Shown here one piece after another: positions 17,901-27,247 of a stretch of 48,531 nt of DNA (position 1 is its first letter; each line of letters opens with the position of its first letter). This DNA comes from an uncultured Bacteroidales bacterium. GTDB lineage: Bacteria > Bacteroidota > Bacteroidia > Bacteroidales > Muribaculaceae. The notes under the pieces were generated by a model that was not told the origin of the DNA, did no database searches, and worked only from the letters and a program-made list of their open reading frames with translations. The translations under genes and the position numbers were made by a program. The DNA lies in the NCBI GenBank assembly GCA_947573135.1, contig CANPDU010000025.1:1-48531 (forward strand). The letters run 5' to 3'.

Positions 17901-19037
17901 ATGGCACGTCTGCATCTTTTTAATCCCGAAAACGATATCGCGCTCGCCGTCGGCAGCGATAATTTCACGGCCCCCAAAGCCGCAATTGCTTTACGTTCGG
18001 CCGGTGCCACCATGCCGCTGTGGTACGGAGATCCGGGCGATGCTGTCCTTACTTACGGCATAAACGCCCGTTGGCTCAACGAGGTCAGAGAGCGTTTCGG
18101 ATGCGGCGTCACTGTCTTCGACCATCGGTCGGCTGACGATTTCGATCCCGCTCCGTGGGGCTGGTCAGCCGCGGTCCGCAAGGATTTTCTCCGCGAAGGT
18201 TTCGATGTCAGACGCCTTCCCGACGACGACCTGCTCAGTCGTCTGCGTCTTCTCTCCCATCGCCGCACAGCTTCGGAAATCAACCGCATGATAGCCCCCT
18301 CGCTCGGCTTCGCCATCGCACCGCCCGCAATTGAAATCGGCTCTGTCAGCGATCTGTCGCGCTATCTCGCCGACAATCCTGACGTAATAATCAAATCGCC
18401 CTGGTCCAGTTCGGGCCGCGGACTGATCGACACCCGCCGCATATCGGCCCCGGAAGCTCTGCGACGCAGCCAAGGCATCATCCGACGTCAGGGTTCGGTC
18501 ATGGTCGAGACAGCCTATGAGCGCGTGGCCGACTTCGCGATGCTGTTCGAATGCAGCGGAGGTCGATGCCGGCAGGCCGGGCTGTCGCTTTTTACCGCCG
18601 ACAGTGCCGGAGCCTACACCGGCAACATCCTCGCCCCCGACAGCCGGCTGCTCGAAAGACTCGACAGCCTATATCCGGCCGACCGCCTCACTCCTGTCGG
18701 CGACGCGATCAGAAATGCGATCGAAAAGCTGATCGCCCCGACTTATTCCGGACCGCTCGGTGTCGATATGCTCATAGCCCGGCTGTCTGACGGTTCGGCG
18801 CTTCTCGACGCCACGGTCGAACTCAATCTGCGCATGACCATGGGATTCGTCGCCCATCGTCTCACCGAAACATGGATCGCACCCGGAAGCGAAGGCACAT
18901 TCACTGTCACTCCGCAAAATGACTCTCCGGCTCCCGACAACATGATTGTCGAAAACCGGAGAATGGTCAGCGGCAGGATCGCTCTCACGCCGCCCGGAGG
19001 TCTGTTCAGGTTCGCGGCTGATGTCCGCGCCCTGTGA
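17901..19037 (+). CDS. ATP-grasp-like protein of unknown function
   Basis: Cytoplasmic protein of 378 residues beginning MARLHLFNPENDIALA. The centre contains K165-S-P-W-S-S-S-G-R-G174, resembling the nucleotide-binding lysine and glycine-rich loop of ATP-grasp enzymes. The C-terminal part has E307-L-N309 within VELNLRMTMG, resembling the metal-binding E-x-N of that fold. By analogy it might join a carboxylate to an amine or similar group, but no substrate can be named. The upstream ATG at 17877 is rejected because the -7 box lies between it and 17901. It runs convergently into the small LEA-like gene with a 9-bp gap. Confidence 0.7.
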   Translation: MARLHLFNPENDIALAVGSDNFTAPKAAIALRSAGATMPLWYGDPGDAVLTYGINARWLNEVRERFGCGVTVFDHRSADDFDPAPWGWSAAVRKDFLREGFDVRRLPDDDLLSRLRLLSHRRTASEINRMIAPSLGFAIAPPAIEIGSVSDLSRYLADNPDVIIKSPWSSSGRGLIDTRRISAPEALRRSQGIIRRQGSVMVETAYERVADFAMLFECSGGRCRQAGLSLFTADSAGAYTGNILAPDSRLLERLDSLYPADRLTPVGDAIRNAIEKLIAPTYSGPLGVDMLIARLSDGSALLDATVELNLRMTMGFVAHRLTETWIAPGSEGTFTVTPQNDSPAPDNMIVENRRMVSGRIALTPPGGLFRFAADVRAL

Positions 19038-19046
19038 CGCCTCGCG

Positions 19047-19334
19047 TTACTGTTTCTTCATGCCTGCTGCCACATCGTGAGCCTTGCCGGCCAGACTGTC
19101 CATAAGATCGCCGCCTTTGTCAAGCGCGCTCGCCGCAAAATTCTTGACTTTTTCGGTGACATCCTGAGCTTTGTCCGACACCGTGTCTTTGGCGTTGGCA
19201 TATGCGTCAGCTACTTTTGCCTTTATATCTTTACCTGCATCGATGGTCGCAGCCTGTGCGGCCTCTGCCGATACCTGAGCCGCAGCTTTCGCTACCGCAG
19301 CTTCGGCTTCCGCTTTCTGTCTGTTGATATCCAT
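19047..19334 (-). CDS. Small Ala/Lys/Asp-rich helical (LEA-like) protein
   Basis: A 95-residue protein with no cysteine or tryptophan, rich in Ala, Lys, Asp and Val. The centre has loosely repeated 11-residue-like amphipathic segments (AYANAKDTVSDKAQDVTEKV, then KNFAASALDKGGDLMDSL), the pattern of LEA group 3 or apolipoprotein-like proteins. Such proteins are usually long amphipathic helices linked to stress, desiccation or membrane-surface binding; here that is inference only. No signal peptide. It is divergent from priA and convergent with the ATP-grasp-like gene. Confidence 0.72.
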   Translation of the reverse strand: MDINRQKAEAEAAVAKAAAQVSAEAAQAATIDAGKDIKAKVADAYANAKDTVSDKAQDVTEKVKNFAASALDKGGDLMDSLAGKAHDVAAGMKKQ

Positions 19335-19417
19335 GACCGTTTTTATTCTTTTGTTGGTTATTGATATGTTTTTGTCTCCTAAACGTTTTTTAAGGGCCGA
19401 AAGTTTACAATTATTAC

Positions 19418-19425
19418 TACCTTTG
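19418..19425 (+). promoter_or_regulatory. Putative -7 box of priA
   Basis: TACCTTTG matches TAnnTTTG and ends 7 nt before the priA ATG, which implies a very short or absent 5' leader. No -33 TTTG was found at the right distance. Confidence 0.55.
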
Positions 19426-19432
19426 TAGCGAT

Positions 19433-21880
19433 ATGGGTCAATATTATGCTCAAGTCATACTGCCGCTTCCTTTCGACCGGACATTCACCTATAGAGTGCC
19501 CGACTCCATCGACTGCGCGATAGCCACAGGCGCACGTGTCCTTGTGCCGTTCGGACCGTCGAAATATTACACTGCCATTGTCGAGGACATAACCGCCAAA
19601 GCGCCGGCGGGATCGTTCAATATCAAAGACATTGTCTGTCTGATCGACAACACTCCGATCGTCAGGCACCCGCAGATAAAGTTCTGGCGCTGGATAGCCG
19701 ACTATTATCTGTGTCCGTTAGGCGATGTGTTCAGAGCCGCCCTTCCGGCAGGGCTGAAAGTCGAGAGTGAGACTGTTGTCGAATTCAATCCTGATCTCGA
19801 TCCCGAAGATATCACCGCTCTCGACGATGACGAATCTGCCGTATTCGGGCTAATTGGCCCCCACAAACGGATGTCGACAAAAGAAATATCATCTGCTTCC
19901 GGCATATCTAATTCCGAAGCTGTTGTCGACCGGCTGATCAAGCGCGGACTTCTCGTCGTAGCCGAAAAAATCGTCGAGCGTTTCCGCCGTAAAAAGATTA
20001 AATTTGTCTCACTCCCCGGGGATTTTGATCCCAACGCGGCATTTTCACTCGTCAAAGGCGCGCGTAAACAAGAAGCTGCCCTGCTGGCTCTGATATCGCT
20101 CAGTCAGCACGGCCGCAAGGAAGTCTCACTCGAAGCTCTCCTCGAACGCAGCGGTGTAACCGCACAGATCGTCGCTGCTATTGTGAAGAAAGGCGTTGCC
20201 GCCATCACCTCGCGCGACGTATCGCGCTTCTCTCCGGTCGACACCCCGACTGGCGAACTACCGGTTCTGTCCGAAGCCCAGTCTTGCGCGCTCAGAGAGA
20301 TCCACAGCGGACTGACCGATCATCAGACCGCGCTGCTCCACGGTGTAACATCGAGCGGCAAGACCGAAATCTATATCCATCTTATCGACTATGTGCTCCG
20401 CAGGGGCGACCAGGTTCTCTTTCTCGTGCCTGAAATAGCTCTTACGACCCAGCTCACCCGCCGTCTCCAGCATGTATTCGGCGAACGCGTGGTCATATAT
20501 CACTCAAAATTTTCCGACGGTGAGCGTGTCGATGTCTGGCGCCGTCTGCTGACCGACAATAAACCGTGCGTCGTCATCGGTGCCCGGTCGGCCATCTTTT
20601 TGCCATTTGCACGGCTCGGTCTGGTGATCGTCGACGAGGAACACGAGGCAAGCTACAAACAGTTTGACCCCGCTCCGCGCTATAACGGCCGCGACGCCGC
20701 TATCATGCTTGCGTCGATGCACGGCGCCAAAGTCCTGCTCGGCAGCGCAACGCCAAGTGTCGAGACCTACTACAAGGCTCTTACAGGAAAATATGCCCTC
20801 GTCAGCCTGACACAGCGTTTCGACAACGTAGCGATGCCCGAGATTGAGATCGTCGACATGTCGCGCGAGCGCGACAAAGGCCGCGTCATAGGCTCCTTTT
20901 CTCAGACCCTTGTCGAGCAAGCCCACCGCTCGCTTGCCGCAGGCAGGCAGGCCATCTTTTTCCATAACCGGCGCGGATATGCGCCTATGGCTCGCTGCAA
21001 GGCGTGCGCCTTCATCCCTAAATGCGACCACTGCGACGTCTCACTGACCTATCACCGTTATCCGGAGTTTCTCGTATGCCACTATTGCGGAGCCACTTAT
21101 CCCGTCATGCGCACATGCCCCTCATGCTCCGAACCGGCAATCGAGATCGTAGGTTACGGCACCGAGCGCGTCGAAGACGAAGTCGCCTCTCTCTTCCCCG
21201 ACAGCCGCATCATGCGCATGGATCTCGACACCACGCGCAACAAGGACAGCTACTCTAAAATTATCAGTGACTTTTCGTCGCATAAAGCCGACATTCTCGT
21301 AGGCACGCAGATGGTCACCAAAGGTCTCGATTTTGCCGATGTCGACACTGTCGGTGTGATTAATGCCGATTCGCTGATCCATTATCCCGACTTCCGCGCC
21401 GCCGAACGGGCATTCAACATGCTCGAACAGGTCGCCGGACGCGCCGGACGCCGCGACACCACCGGCCATGTCCTCATCCAGACCCGCCAGCCCGACCATC
21501 CGGTCATACGCCACGTCAGCAGTCATGATTATCTTTCTTTCTATAATGAAGAGCTCGAAGAACGTCGGCTTTACAATTATCCGCCGTTTACGCGAGTGAT
21601 CAACATTTATCTGAAACATCGCGACCTCGACCGGCTCATTGCCTTTGCCGATGATTATGCCGCTCGGCTGCGCGCACTCTTCGGCAACCGCGTCAACGGT
21701 CCCAAAGAGCCGCAGGTCAGCCGCATACAGTCTCTTTACATCCGCGCCATCATGCTTAAGATCGAGACCGAAGCCTCGATGATCAAAGTGAAACAAATTC
21801 TCCGCAACCTTTTCATCGAAGTTCAGTCGTCACCGGCAACCAAAGGTTTCACAATCTACTATGACGTCGACCCCGTCTGA
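19433..21880 (+). CDS. priA: Primosomal protein N' (replication restart helicase)
   Basis: Superfamily 2 helicase that reloads the replisome at stalled forks. The 815-residue protein starts with the DNA-binding domain (YAQVILPLPFDRTFTYRVP). The helicase core has Walker A GVTSSGKTE near 303-311 and the Walker B motif D401-E-E-H404 followed by the aromatic-rich loop ASYKQFDPAPRYNGRDAA. Two zinc sites are formed by eight cysteines starting at C522, C525, C531 and C534. Motifs V-VI (GTQMVTKGLDF and QVAGRAGR) are intact. The length is somewhat above the roughly 730 of E. coli PriA. Confidence 0.97.
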   Translation: MGQYYAQVILPLPFDRTFTYRVPDSIDCAIATGARVLVPFGPSKYYTAIVEDITAKAPAGSFNIKDIVCLIDNTPIVRHPQIKFWRWIADYYLCPLGDVFRAALPAGLKVESETVVEFNPDLDPEDITALDDDESAVFGLIGPHKRMSTKEISSASGISNSEAVVDRLIKRGLLVVAEKIVERFRRKKIKFVSLPGDFDPNAAFSLVKGARKQEAALLALISLSQHGRKEVSLEALLERSGVTAQIVAAIVKKGVAAITSRDVSRFSPVDTPTGELPVLSEAQSCALREIHSGLTDHQTALLHGVTSSGKTEIYIHLIDYVLRRGDQVLFLVPEIALTTQLTRRLQHVFGERVVIYHSKFSDGERVDVWRRLLTDNKPCVVIGARSAIFLPFARLGLVIVDEEHEASYKQFDPAPRYNGRDAAIMLASMHGAKVLLGSATPSVETYYKALTGKYALVSLTQRFDNVAMPEIEIVDMSRERDKGRVIGSFSQTLVEQAHRSLAAGRQAIFFHNRRGYAPMARCKACAFIPKCDHCDVSLTYHRYPEFLVCHYCGATYPVMRTCPSCSEPAIEIVGYGTERVEDEVASLFPDSRIMRMDLDTTRNKDSYSKIISDFSSHKADILVGTQMVTKGLDFADVDTVGVINADSLIHYPDFRAAERAFNMLEQVAGRAGRRDTTGHVLIQTRQPDHPVIRHVSSHDYLSFYNEELEERRLYNYPPFTRVINIYLKHRDLDRLIAFADDYAARLRALFGNRVNGPKEPQVSRIQSLYIRAIMLKIETEASMIKVKQILRNLFIEVQSSPATKGFTIYYDVDPV

Positions 21881-21932
21881 AATTTAACTTTATTTCATAT
21901 AGCAGGGCAGCATTCTTGCTCGAATACCGGCA

Positions 21933-21940
21933 TAATTTTG
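21933..21940 (+). promoter_or_regulatory. Putative -7 box before the RecA-like gene
   Basis: TAATTTTG matches TAnnTTTG and ends 29 nt before the ATG at 21970. The nearest upstream TTG is only 14 nt away, so the -33 element is uncertain. Confidence 0.45.
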
Positions 21941-21969
21941 CGTCATAAAATTCTAACACGTACAAAATT

Positions 21970-22653
21970 ATGACCCACAAATTTATTACCGCTTCCGAGT
22001 TCGTCAAAAACATCGCAAAAACAGTCTGGCTCTATAAAAATCTTTGGCGCGAATCTTCGGTCATGCTTCTTCACGGCCCTCTCGAAGCCGACAAGACCCC
22101 GCAGGCGCTCGAAATTGCGGCCGAAGTGTCTGACACCGGACGTAAAATAGTCTACGTCAACGCCGCCGGCAATCTTGACCGCCATGCCGACAGACTGTCA
22201 TCGATAAGCAACCTGATGATTCTCAATCCGGAATACGAATCTCCCGATGATGAGCGCGACTATGCCGATCTCGTCATATCATCGATCGAGGAAATAGTCG
22301 CCACATCCGACATACGCACATTCATCATCGACTCCGTCACACGCATCGCTGCCCTGTCGTTCGGCCGCAACGCATCGGCAGCCTACGTCATGAAGCGTCT
22401 CGCCGTTCTGCAGAAACGTTATCGACTCTCTCTGCTCATCATAGCCAATGATTCAACCAAGTCGGCCAACCGAGCTCTGCTAAATCTCACTGACTCAGAA
22501 ATCATTGCAGCCCAGCCACCATCAGATGAGTCGGACAAGTCCGACCTGTCCGACCCGTCCGACTCGTCAGCCCGATCATCCCGGGGCGCCCGATCATCCC
22601 GGCCTTCCAAGCCCGCCGGATCAAAATTTGCTTTATTCTCGGATTTGTCGTAA
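21970..22653 (+). CDS. RecA-like P-loop ATPase with low-complexity tail
   Basis: Protein of 227 residues. The core resembles a small RecA/RadA-type ATPase. A Walker A-like loop G36-P-L-E-A-D41-K42-T43 has Asp where the second Gly is expected, and a Walker B-like strand TFIID ends in D121. The C-terminal 40 residues are low complexity (DESDKSDLSDPSDSS, then ARSSRGARSSRPSK) and are encoded by short tandem DNA repeats, so the tail probably grew by repeat expansion. It could bind nucleotide and act in recombination or as an accessory factor, but function is unknown. It lies downstream of priA with its own probable promoter. Confidence 0.65.
   Translation: MTHKFITASEFVKNIAKTVWLYKNLWRESSVMLLHGPLEADKTPQALEIAAEVSDTGRKIVYVNAAGNLDRHADRLSSISNLMILNPEYESPDDERDYADLVISSIEEIVATSDIRTFIIDSVTRIAALSFGRNASAAYVMKRLAVLQKRYRLSLLIIANDSTKSANRALLNLTDSEIIAAQPPSDESDKSDLSDPSDSSARSSRGARSSRPSKPAGSKFALFSDLS
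22522..22602 (+). repeat. 9-bp and 18-bp tandem repeats in the coding tail
   Basis: Five units of a 9-bp repeat of form TCnGAnnnG run from 22522 to 22566. They are followed by two copies of CCCGATCATCCCGG at 22571-22584 and 22589-22602, an 18-bp period. Both encode the Ser/Asp- and Ser/Arg-rich tail of the RecA-like protein in frame. Confidence 0.85.
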
Positions 22654-22658
22654 TTTTA
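22627..22658 (+). promoter_or_regulatory. Possible promoter of the GH43 gene
   Basis: TTTG (22627-22630) is followed after 20 nt by TAATTTTA (22651-22658), which differs from TAnnTTTG in the last base. It overlaps the end of the RecA-like gene and would give a leader of about 40 nt. Confidence 0.35.
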
Positions 22659-22706
22659 TGGTCATAACTAATTCTCCTCAGACCTAAAACGACATTCATC
22701 TATCAT

Positions 22707-23696
22707 ATGAACAAGAAATCAATCGGCCTCGTCGCCCTTATGCTTGGCATTGCAGCCGTAGCTCAGACATCAACATCATCAGACAATTACTCCAACCCGA
22801 TCATAGCTACTGCAACGCCTGATCCGTCGGTACTCCGTGCTGACGACGGCAAGTTTTATCTCAGTTCGGGAGCCGGAATATGGAAATCGCCCGATCTGAC
22901 CGACTGGACTTTCGCCCGGATGGCCTTTGAAGGCACCGACGACCCCGGCGACGGACATCTCGGTGTCAACGGCGACGTCTGGGCAAGCGACCTGAACTAT
23001 ATCAACGGAAAATATGTGATGTACTTCTCTATTGCCTTGTGGGGCGCAGAGTGGGACGCAGCCATCTGTGTTGCCACTGCTGATCGGCCCGAAGGACCCT
23101 ACACCTGGCAGAAAAAGTTGTTCAGCAGCCGCGAAATTGATGTCCAGAACAGCATCGACCCATTCTATATTGATGATAACGGCAAGAAGTATCTGTTCTG
23201 GGGCAGTTTCAGCGGAATTTTCGGTGTAGAGCTGTCTGACGACGGGCTGAGTGTAGTCAGCGGCAAGCGCCAGATTGCCGGAAAAGGATGGCCCGATGCC
23301 ATAGAAGGCACATGTATCTACAAACGCAACGGCTACTACTATCTCATCGGCAGCCGCGGAGCGTGCTGCGAAGGTCTGCAGAGCACTTACAATCTCTGTG
23401 TTGCACGCTCGACCGATCTCTTCGGTCCTTACACCGACAAATCGGGCGGTTCGGCAATGGACAACTGTTTCGAGCCGCTGCTTCAGGGCAACGACCGGGT
23501 TAAGGGACCGGGACACTGTTCTGAGGTTATTGTCGATGACAGCGGACAGACTTGGCTGTGCTATCATGGCTGGGATGTAGACCGTCCCGACGACGGACGC
23601 CTCGGTTTTCTCGGACGTCTCGACTGGATCAACGACTGGCCCGATATGGGCACATGGCCGTCGGTCGGAGGCGTTAAGCCGTTCATACATCACTGA
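22707..23696 (+). CDS. Secreted glycoside hydrolase family 43 protein
   Basis: Exported beta-propeller glycosidase of 329 residues, probably acting on arabinose- or xylose-containing plant polysaccharides. A signal peptide covers about residues 1-20 (cleavage near VAQ-TS). The three GH43 acidic residues are recognisable: the base D39 in PDPSV, the pKa-modulating D151 in NSIDPF and the acid E200 in AIEGTC. The size is that of a single propeller without an extra carbohydrate-binding module. No SusC/SusD pair or regulator is adjacent, so it is an orphan outside a polysaccharide utilisation locus. Substrate specificity cannot be read from the sequence. Confidence 0.88.
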   Translation: MNKKSIGLVALMLGIAAVAQTSTSSDNYSNPIIATATPDPSVLRADDGKFYLSSGAGIWKSPDLTDWTFARMAFEGTDDPGDGHLGVNGDVWASDLNYINGKYVMYFSIALWGAEWDAAICVATADRPEGPYTWQKKLFSSREIDVQNSIDPFYIDDNGKKYLFWGSFSGIFGVELSDDGLSVVSGKRQIAGKGWPDAIEGTCIYKRNGYYYLIGSRGACCEGLQSTYNLCVARSTDLFGPYTDKSGGSAMDNCFEPLLQGNDRVKGPGHCSEVIVDDSGQTWLCYHGWDVDRPDDGRLGFLGRLDWINDWPDMGTWPSVGGVKPFIHH

Positions 23697-23743
23697 TTAG
23701 CCACCGCAGGACAAACTCGTCCGGCGTCCCTCGCCTGATGCAT

Positions 23744-23775
23744 CTTGCTTATTTGTCTGTTTTTTGTTATCTTTG
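23744..23775 (+). promoter_or_regulatory. Promoter of the dxs-trkA-trkH operon
   Basis: CTTG (23744-23747) and TATCTTTG (23768-23775) are 20 nt apart, matching the Bacteroidetes -33/-7 arrangement. The first ORF starts at 23799. Confidence 0.65.
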
Positions 23776-23798
23776 CGAGAATATAAAACACTACAGGC

Positions 23799-23978
23799 AT
23801 GAAGACATCCGTTATCCTACGTTTTGTTATTCTCGGACTTCTTTGGTTCGGGCTTGTGGCCTACATCGTTGCTCACACGCCGAAATTCACTCTCTATACG
23901 GCGTTTGTAATTGTTGCTTCGGCCATCATTATTTTCGTGCCTGTCTATAAGAAATATGTCAAAAATGGCAACCAATAG
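23799..23978 (+). CDS. Small two-helix membrane protein preceding dxs
   Basis: A 59-residue ORF starting [19 protein letters not shown]. Two hydrophobic segments (about 5-25 and 32-50) are joined by a short polar turn, and a basic tail (YKKYVKNGN) suggests a hairpin in the inner membrane with a cytoplasmic C-terminus. It starts 23 bp after a good promoter and its end overlaps the dxs start by 14-23 bp, so it appears to be the first gene of the operon and translationally coupled to dxs. Its function is unknown. Confidence 0.7.
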   Translation: MKTSVILRFVILGLLWFGLVAYIVAHTPKFTLYTAFVIVASAIIIFVPVYKKYVKNGNQ

Positions 23979-25905
23979 CTCTTCTGTTTCCGCACCGCTG
24001 CTCCCTTCGATCAATTCGCCCGAGGATCTGCGCCGCCTTCGGCCTGAGCAACTGCCTCAAGTCTGCGACGAGCTACGGCAATTCCTTATAAATTCTCTGT
24101 CGACAAATCCGGGTCACTTCGCGTCCAATATGGGAGCGGTCGAGCTGACTGTCGCTCTACATTATGTTTTCAACACTCCCTACGACCGCATAGTCTGGGA
24201 CGTCGGCCATCAGGCCTACGGCCACAAAATACTTACAGGGCGCAGAGACGCTTTCTCCGGCAACCGTAAGCTCGGCGGTCTCAGCGGTTTCCCTAATCCT
24301 GACGAAAGCCCTTACGATACTTTTGCCGCCGGACATGCGTCCAACTCGATTTCGGCGGCTCTCGGCATGGCTATAGCTTCTAAGCTCAACAATGATTCGC
24401 CGGCGCGAAACGTCGTCGCAGTCATCGGCGACGCTTCGATCAGCGGCGGACTCGCATTCGAAGGCATAAACAACGCAGCCAATACTCCCAACAATCTGCT
24501 TATCGTTCTTAACGACAACGATATGTCGATCGACCGTAATGTCGGATCGCTCAACTCATATCTCGCTCACATCACAACCTCGAAGACCTACAACGATCTC
24601 CGTTACAAGGCTTTCCGGCTGCTGCGCAAACTGCGGCTGATCTCCGATAACGGACGCGGATCTATACTCCGCTTCAACAACAGCCTCAAATCGCTCATAT
24701 CACATCAGCAGAATATTTTCGAGGGGCTTAACATCCGCTACTTCGGACCCTTCGACGGTCACGATCTCCCGACCATAATCCGCGTTCTAAATGATATCCG
24801 CGACATGGAAGGCCCGCGCATACTCCATCTTCGCACAGTCAAAGGCAAAGGCTATGCTCCGGCCGAGAAAGATCCGTCGACATGGCATGCACCGGGGCGC
24901 TTCGACCCGGCCACAGGTAAGAGAGCCGAAAGTTCGCCGACTCCCGGTTCGCCGATAAAATATCAGGATGTGTTCGGCAACACATTGGTCGAGCTGGCCG
25001 CGAATAACGACAACATAGTCGCTATCACCGCCGCCATGCTCTCGGGCACTTCCACGGCCACAATGCAGGAAGCGTTTCCCGACCGCGTATTTGATGTCGG
25101 CATCTCCGAAGGCCACGCCGTCACCTTTGCAGGAGGCCTCGCCAAAGAAGGCAAGCAGCCGTTTGTCGCCATCTATTCAAGTTTTCTCCAGCGCGCCTAC
25201 GACCATATCATCCACGACGTTGCGCTCCATCGCCGTCGCGTGACCTTCTGCATCGACCGAGCAGGTCTCGTCGGCGAAGACGGCCCCACTCACCACGGAG
25301 CCTTCGACCTGGCCTACATGCGGACGATACCCAACATGACAGTCGCAGCCCCGCGCGACGAGCATATGCTCCGCCATCTGCTCTATACGGCTCAGGCCGT
25401 CGACTGCGGCCCGCTGGCCATCCGTTATCCCCGTGGAAAAGGCAAGATCGCCGACTGGAAGTGCGATATGCGTCAGCTCGAAATCGGCCGGGGGGAGAAA
25501 CTCTCCGACGGTAATGACATTGCCGTGCTGACTATAGGTACTGTCGCCTTTTCGGCGGCGGCCGCCGCCGAAAAGGCCCGTGCCGACGGCCTGTCGGTCG
25601 CTCACTATGACATGGTTTTCCTCAAGCCGCTCGATCAGACGATCATGCGTGAGATAGCCGACCGCCGGCTCGACATCATAACGGTCGAAGACGGCACTGT
25701 CAACGGTGGTCTCGGAAGCGCCGTCGCCGAATGGCTCGAAGACAACAATATCTCAGGACTCCGGCTCATCCGTCTCGGATTGCCCGACAAATTCATATCT
25801 CAGGGCACTCCGGCTCAGCTCGCCGCTCTATGCGGCATTGACTCTGAGTCGATCTATAATAAAATCAAGTCGCTTGCGGCTGAAAAATCAGCTTGTCAGA
25901 AATGA
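23956..25905 (+). CDS. dxs: 1-deoxy-D-xylulose-5-phosphate synthase
   Basis: Thiamine-diphosphate enzyme joining pyruvate and glyceraldehyde-3-phosphate, the first step of the MEP isoprenoid pathway. From the ATG at 23956 it is 649 residues, or 646 from 23965. Visible motifs are the substrate-site histidines in [19 protein letters not shown], the TPP/metal motif GD159[14 protein letters not shown], and the transketolase pyrimidine-domain motif [14 protein letters not shown]. The in-frame ATG at 23911 would add 15 residues that look like out-of-frame sequence of the membrane peptide, so I reject it. The stop overlaps trkA by ATGA. Confidence 0.96.
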   Translation: MSKMATNSSSVSAPLLPSINSPEDLRRLRPEQLPQVCDELRQFLINSLSTNPGHFASNMGAVELTVALHYVFNTPYDRIVWDVGHQAYGHKILTGRRDAFSGNRKLGGLSGFPNPDESPYDTFAAGHASNSISAALGMAIASKLNNDSPARNVVAVIGDASISGGLAFEGINNAANTPNNLLIVLNDNDMSIDRNVGSLNSYLAHITTSKTYNDLRYKAFRLLRKLRLISDNGRGSILRFNNSLKSLISHQQNIFEGLNIRYFGPFDGHDLPTIIRVLNDIRDMEGPRILHLRTVKGKGYAPAEKDPSTWHAPGRFDPATGKRAESSPTPGSPIKYQDVFGNTLVELAANNDNIVAITAAMLSGTSTATMQEAFPDRVFDVGISEGHAVTFAGGLAKEGKQPFVAIYSSFLQRAYDHIIHDVALHRRRVTFCIDRAGLVGEDGPTHHGAFDLAYMRTIPNMTVAAPRDEHMLRHLLYTAQAVDCGPLAIRYPRGKGKIADWKCDMRQLEIGRGEKLSDGNDIAVLTIGTVAFSAAAAAEKARADGLSVAHYDMVFLKPLDQTIMREIADRRLDIITVEDGTVNGGLGSAVAEWLEDNNISGLRLIRLGLPDKFISQGTPAQLAALCGIDSESIYNKIKSLAAEKSACQK

Positions 25906-27236
25906 AAATCGTTATTGCCGGAGCGGGCGAAGTCGGATCTCACCTCGCAAAACTGCTGTCCAACGAAAACCAGGACATTATCCTTATCGACGAGAACGCC
26001 GACAAACTGACGACTCTTGACGCCAACTACAACATCATGACTCTTGTCGGATGTCCGACCAACTTCTCGTCTCTGCGCGAAGCGAGCGTGGCGTCAGCCG
26101 ATCTTTTTATCGCTGTGACGCCCTACGAGACCGATAATGTCGTGGCCTGCTCGATGGCGAAGAATCTCGGTGCATCAACTACTGTGGCTCGAATCGCAAG
26201 CTATGACTACATGGATCCGGCCAACCGCGAGATGGTCCGCAAAATGGGTGTCGACCGTCTTATCTATCCGGAGTATCTCGCCGCTATCGAGATCATCACC
26301 GCACTGCAGCATTCATGGGTAAGACACTGGTTTGAACTGCATGAAGGCCAGATCATACTGGTCGGTGTGCGTGTACCCGGATCGGCACAGATCGCCGGGA
26401 TGCAGCTCAAAGATTTCGCCCACACTAACCACCACTTCCACGTTTCAGCAATAAAACGCAACCACGAGACGATAATTCCACGTGGCGACGACTACATTCA
26501 GGACGGCGACATTCTATATATCACGACAACCCGTGACCATGTCCACGATCTGCTCGATCTTACCGGCAAAGTCAGCCATCGCATCCGCAAGGTGCTTATA
26601 ATGGGAGGCAGCAAGATCGCCGTACGGCTAACCAACATGGCCGGCGACGATTTCCGTTTCCGCATAATAGATTCCGATCTCAAACGCTGCCACGAACTGC
26701 CCGGAAAATGTCCCGAATGCGAGATCATCCATGGCGACGCGCGCGATCCCGAACTCCTCGCCGACGTCGGTCTCGACGATACAGACGCATTCATCGCGCT
26801 CACTGACAGCTCCGAGACCAACATCCTTGCATGCCTCACCGCCAAAGAGCACGGTGTCAAAAAAACCATCGCCGAAGTCGAAAACATACAGTTCATATCT
26901 CAAGCCGAAGGTCTCAACATCGGCACCATAATCAACAAGAAACTCCTCGCATCGAGCTCAATTTTCCAGATGCTCCTCGACTCCGACTCCTCGACGTCGA
27001 AATGCCTCGCGCTCACCGATGCCGAAGTGGCCGAACTCGAAGCTCGGCCCGGATCTAAAATAACAAAAGCCCCGGTCAAAGATCTGCGGCTCACACGCGA
27101 CATGACCCTCGCCGGTCTTATACGCGACAGACAGGGCATGCTGATATCAGGCAACACTGTCATTCAGCCCGGCGACCATGTGCTGGTGTTCTGTCTTTCA
27201 GGAGCAATCCATAAAGTCGAACGCCTCTTTAACTGA
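25902..27236 (+). CDS. trkA: Trk system potassium uptake protein TrkA
   Basis: Cytoplasmic NAD-binding regulator of the TrkH potassium channel, 444 residues. It has two tandem RCK modules, each with a Rossmann fold: the first begins [19 protein letters not shown], the second (about residue 230) reads [16 protein letters not shown]. Each is followed by a TrkA-C-like ligand domain. The ATG at 25902 overlaps the dxs stop as ATGA and starts directly with the first beta strand, so it is preferred over the ATG at 25893. trkH follows after 11 bp, giving a complete uptake system. Confidence 0.95.
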   Translation: MKIVIAGAGEVGSHLAKLLSNENQDIILIDENADKLTTLDANYNIMTLVGCPTNFSSLREASVASADLFIAVTPYETDNVVACSMAKNLGASTTVARIASYDYMDPANREMVRKMGVDRLIYPEYLAAIEIITALQHSWVRHWFELHEGQIILVGVRVPGSAQIAGMQLKDFAHTNHHFHVSAIKRNHETIIPRGDDYIQDGDILYITTTRDHVHDLLDLTGKVSHRIRKVLIMGGSKIAVRLTNMAGDDFRFRIIDSDLKRCHELPGKCPECEIIHGDARDPELLADVGLDDTDAFIALTDSSETNILACLTAKEHGVKKTIAEVENIQFISQAEGLNIGTIINKKLLASSSIFQMLLDSDSSTSKCLALTDAEVAELEARPGSKITKAPVKDLRLTRDMTLAGLIRDRQGMLISGNTVIQPGDHVLVFCLSGAIHKVERLFN

Positions 27237-27247
27237 TCTTCCCAGCA

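Noticed and set aside
23911-23955. Upstream in-frame start for dxs
   Set aside because: The extra residues match the overlapping membrane-peptide frame and not a Dxs N-terminus; the ATGs at 23956 or 23965 fit better.
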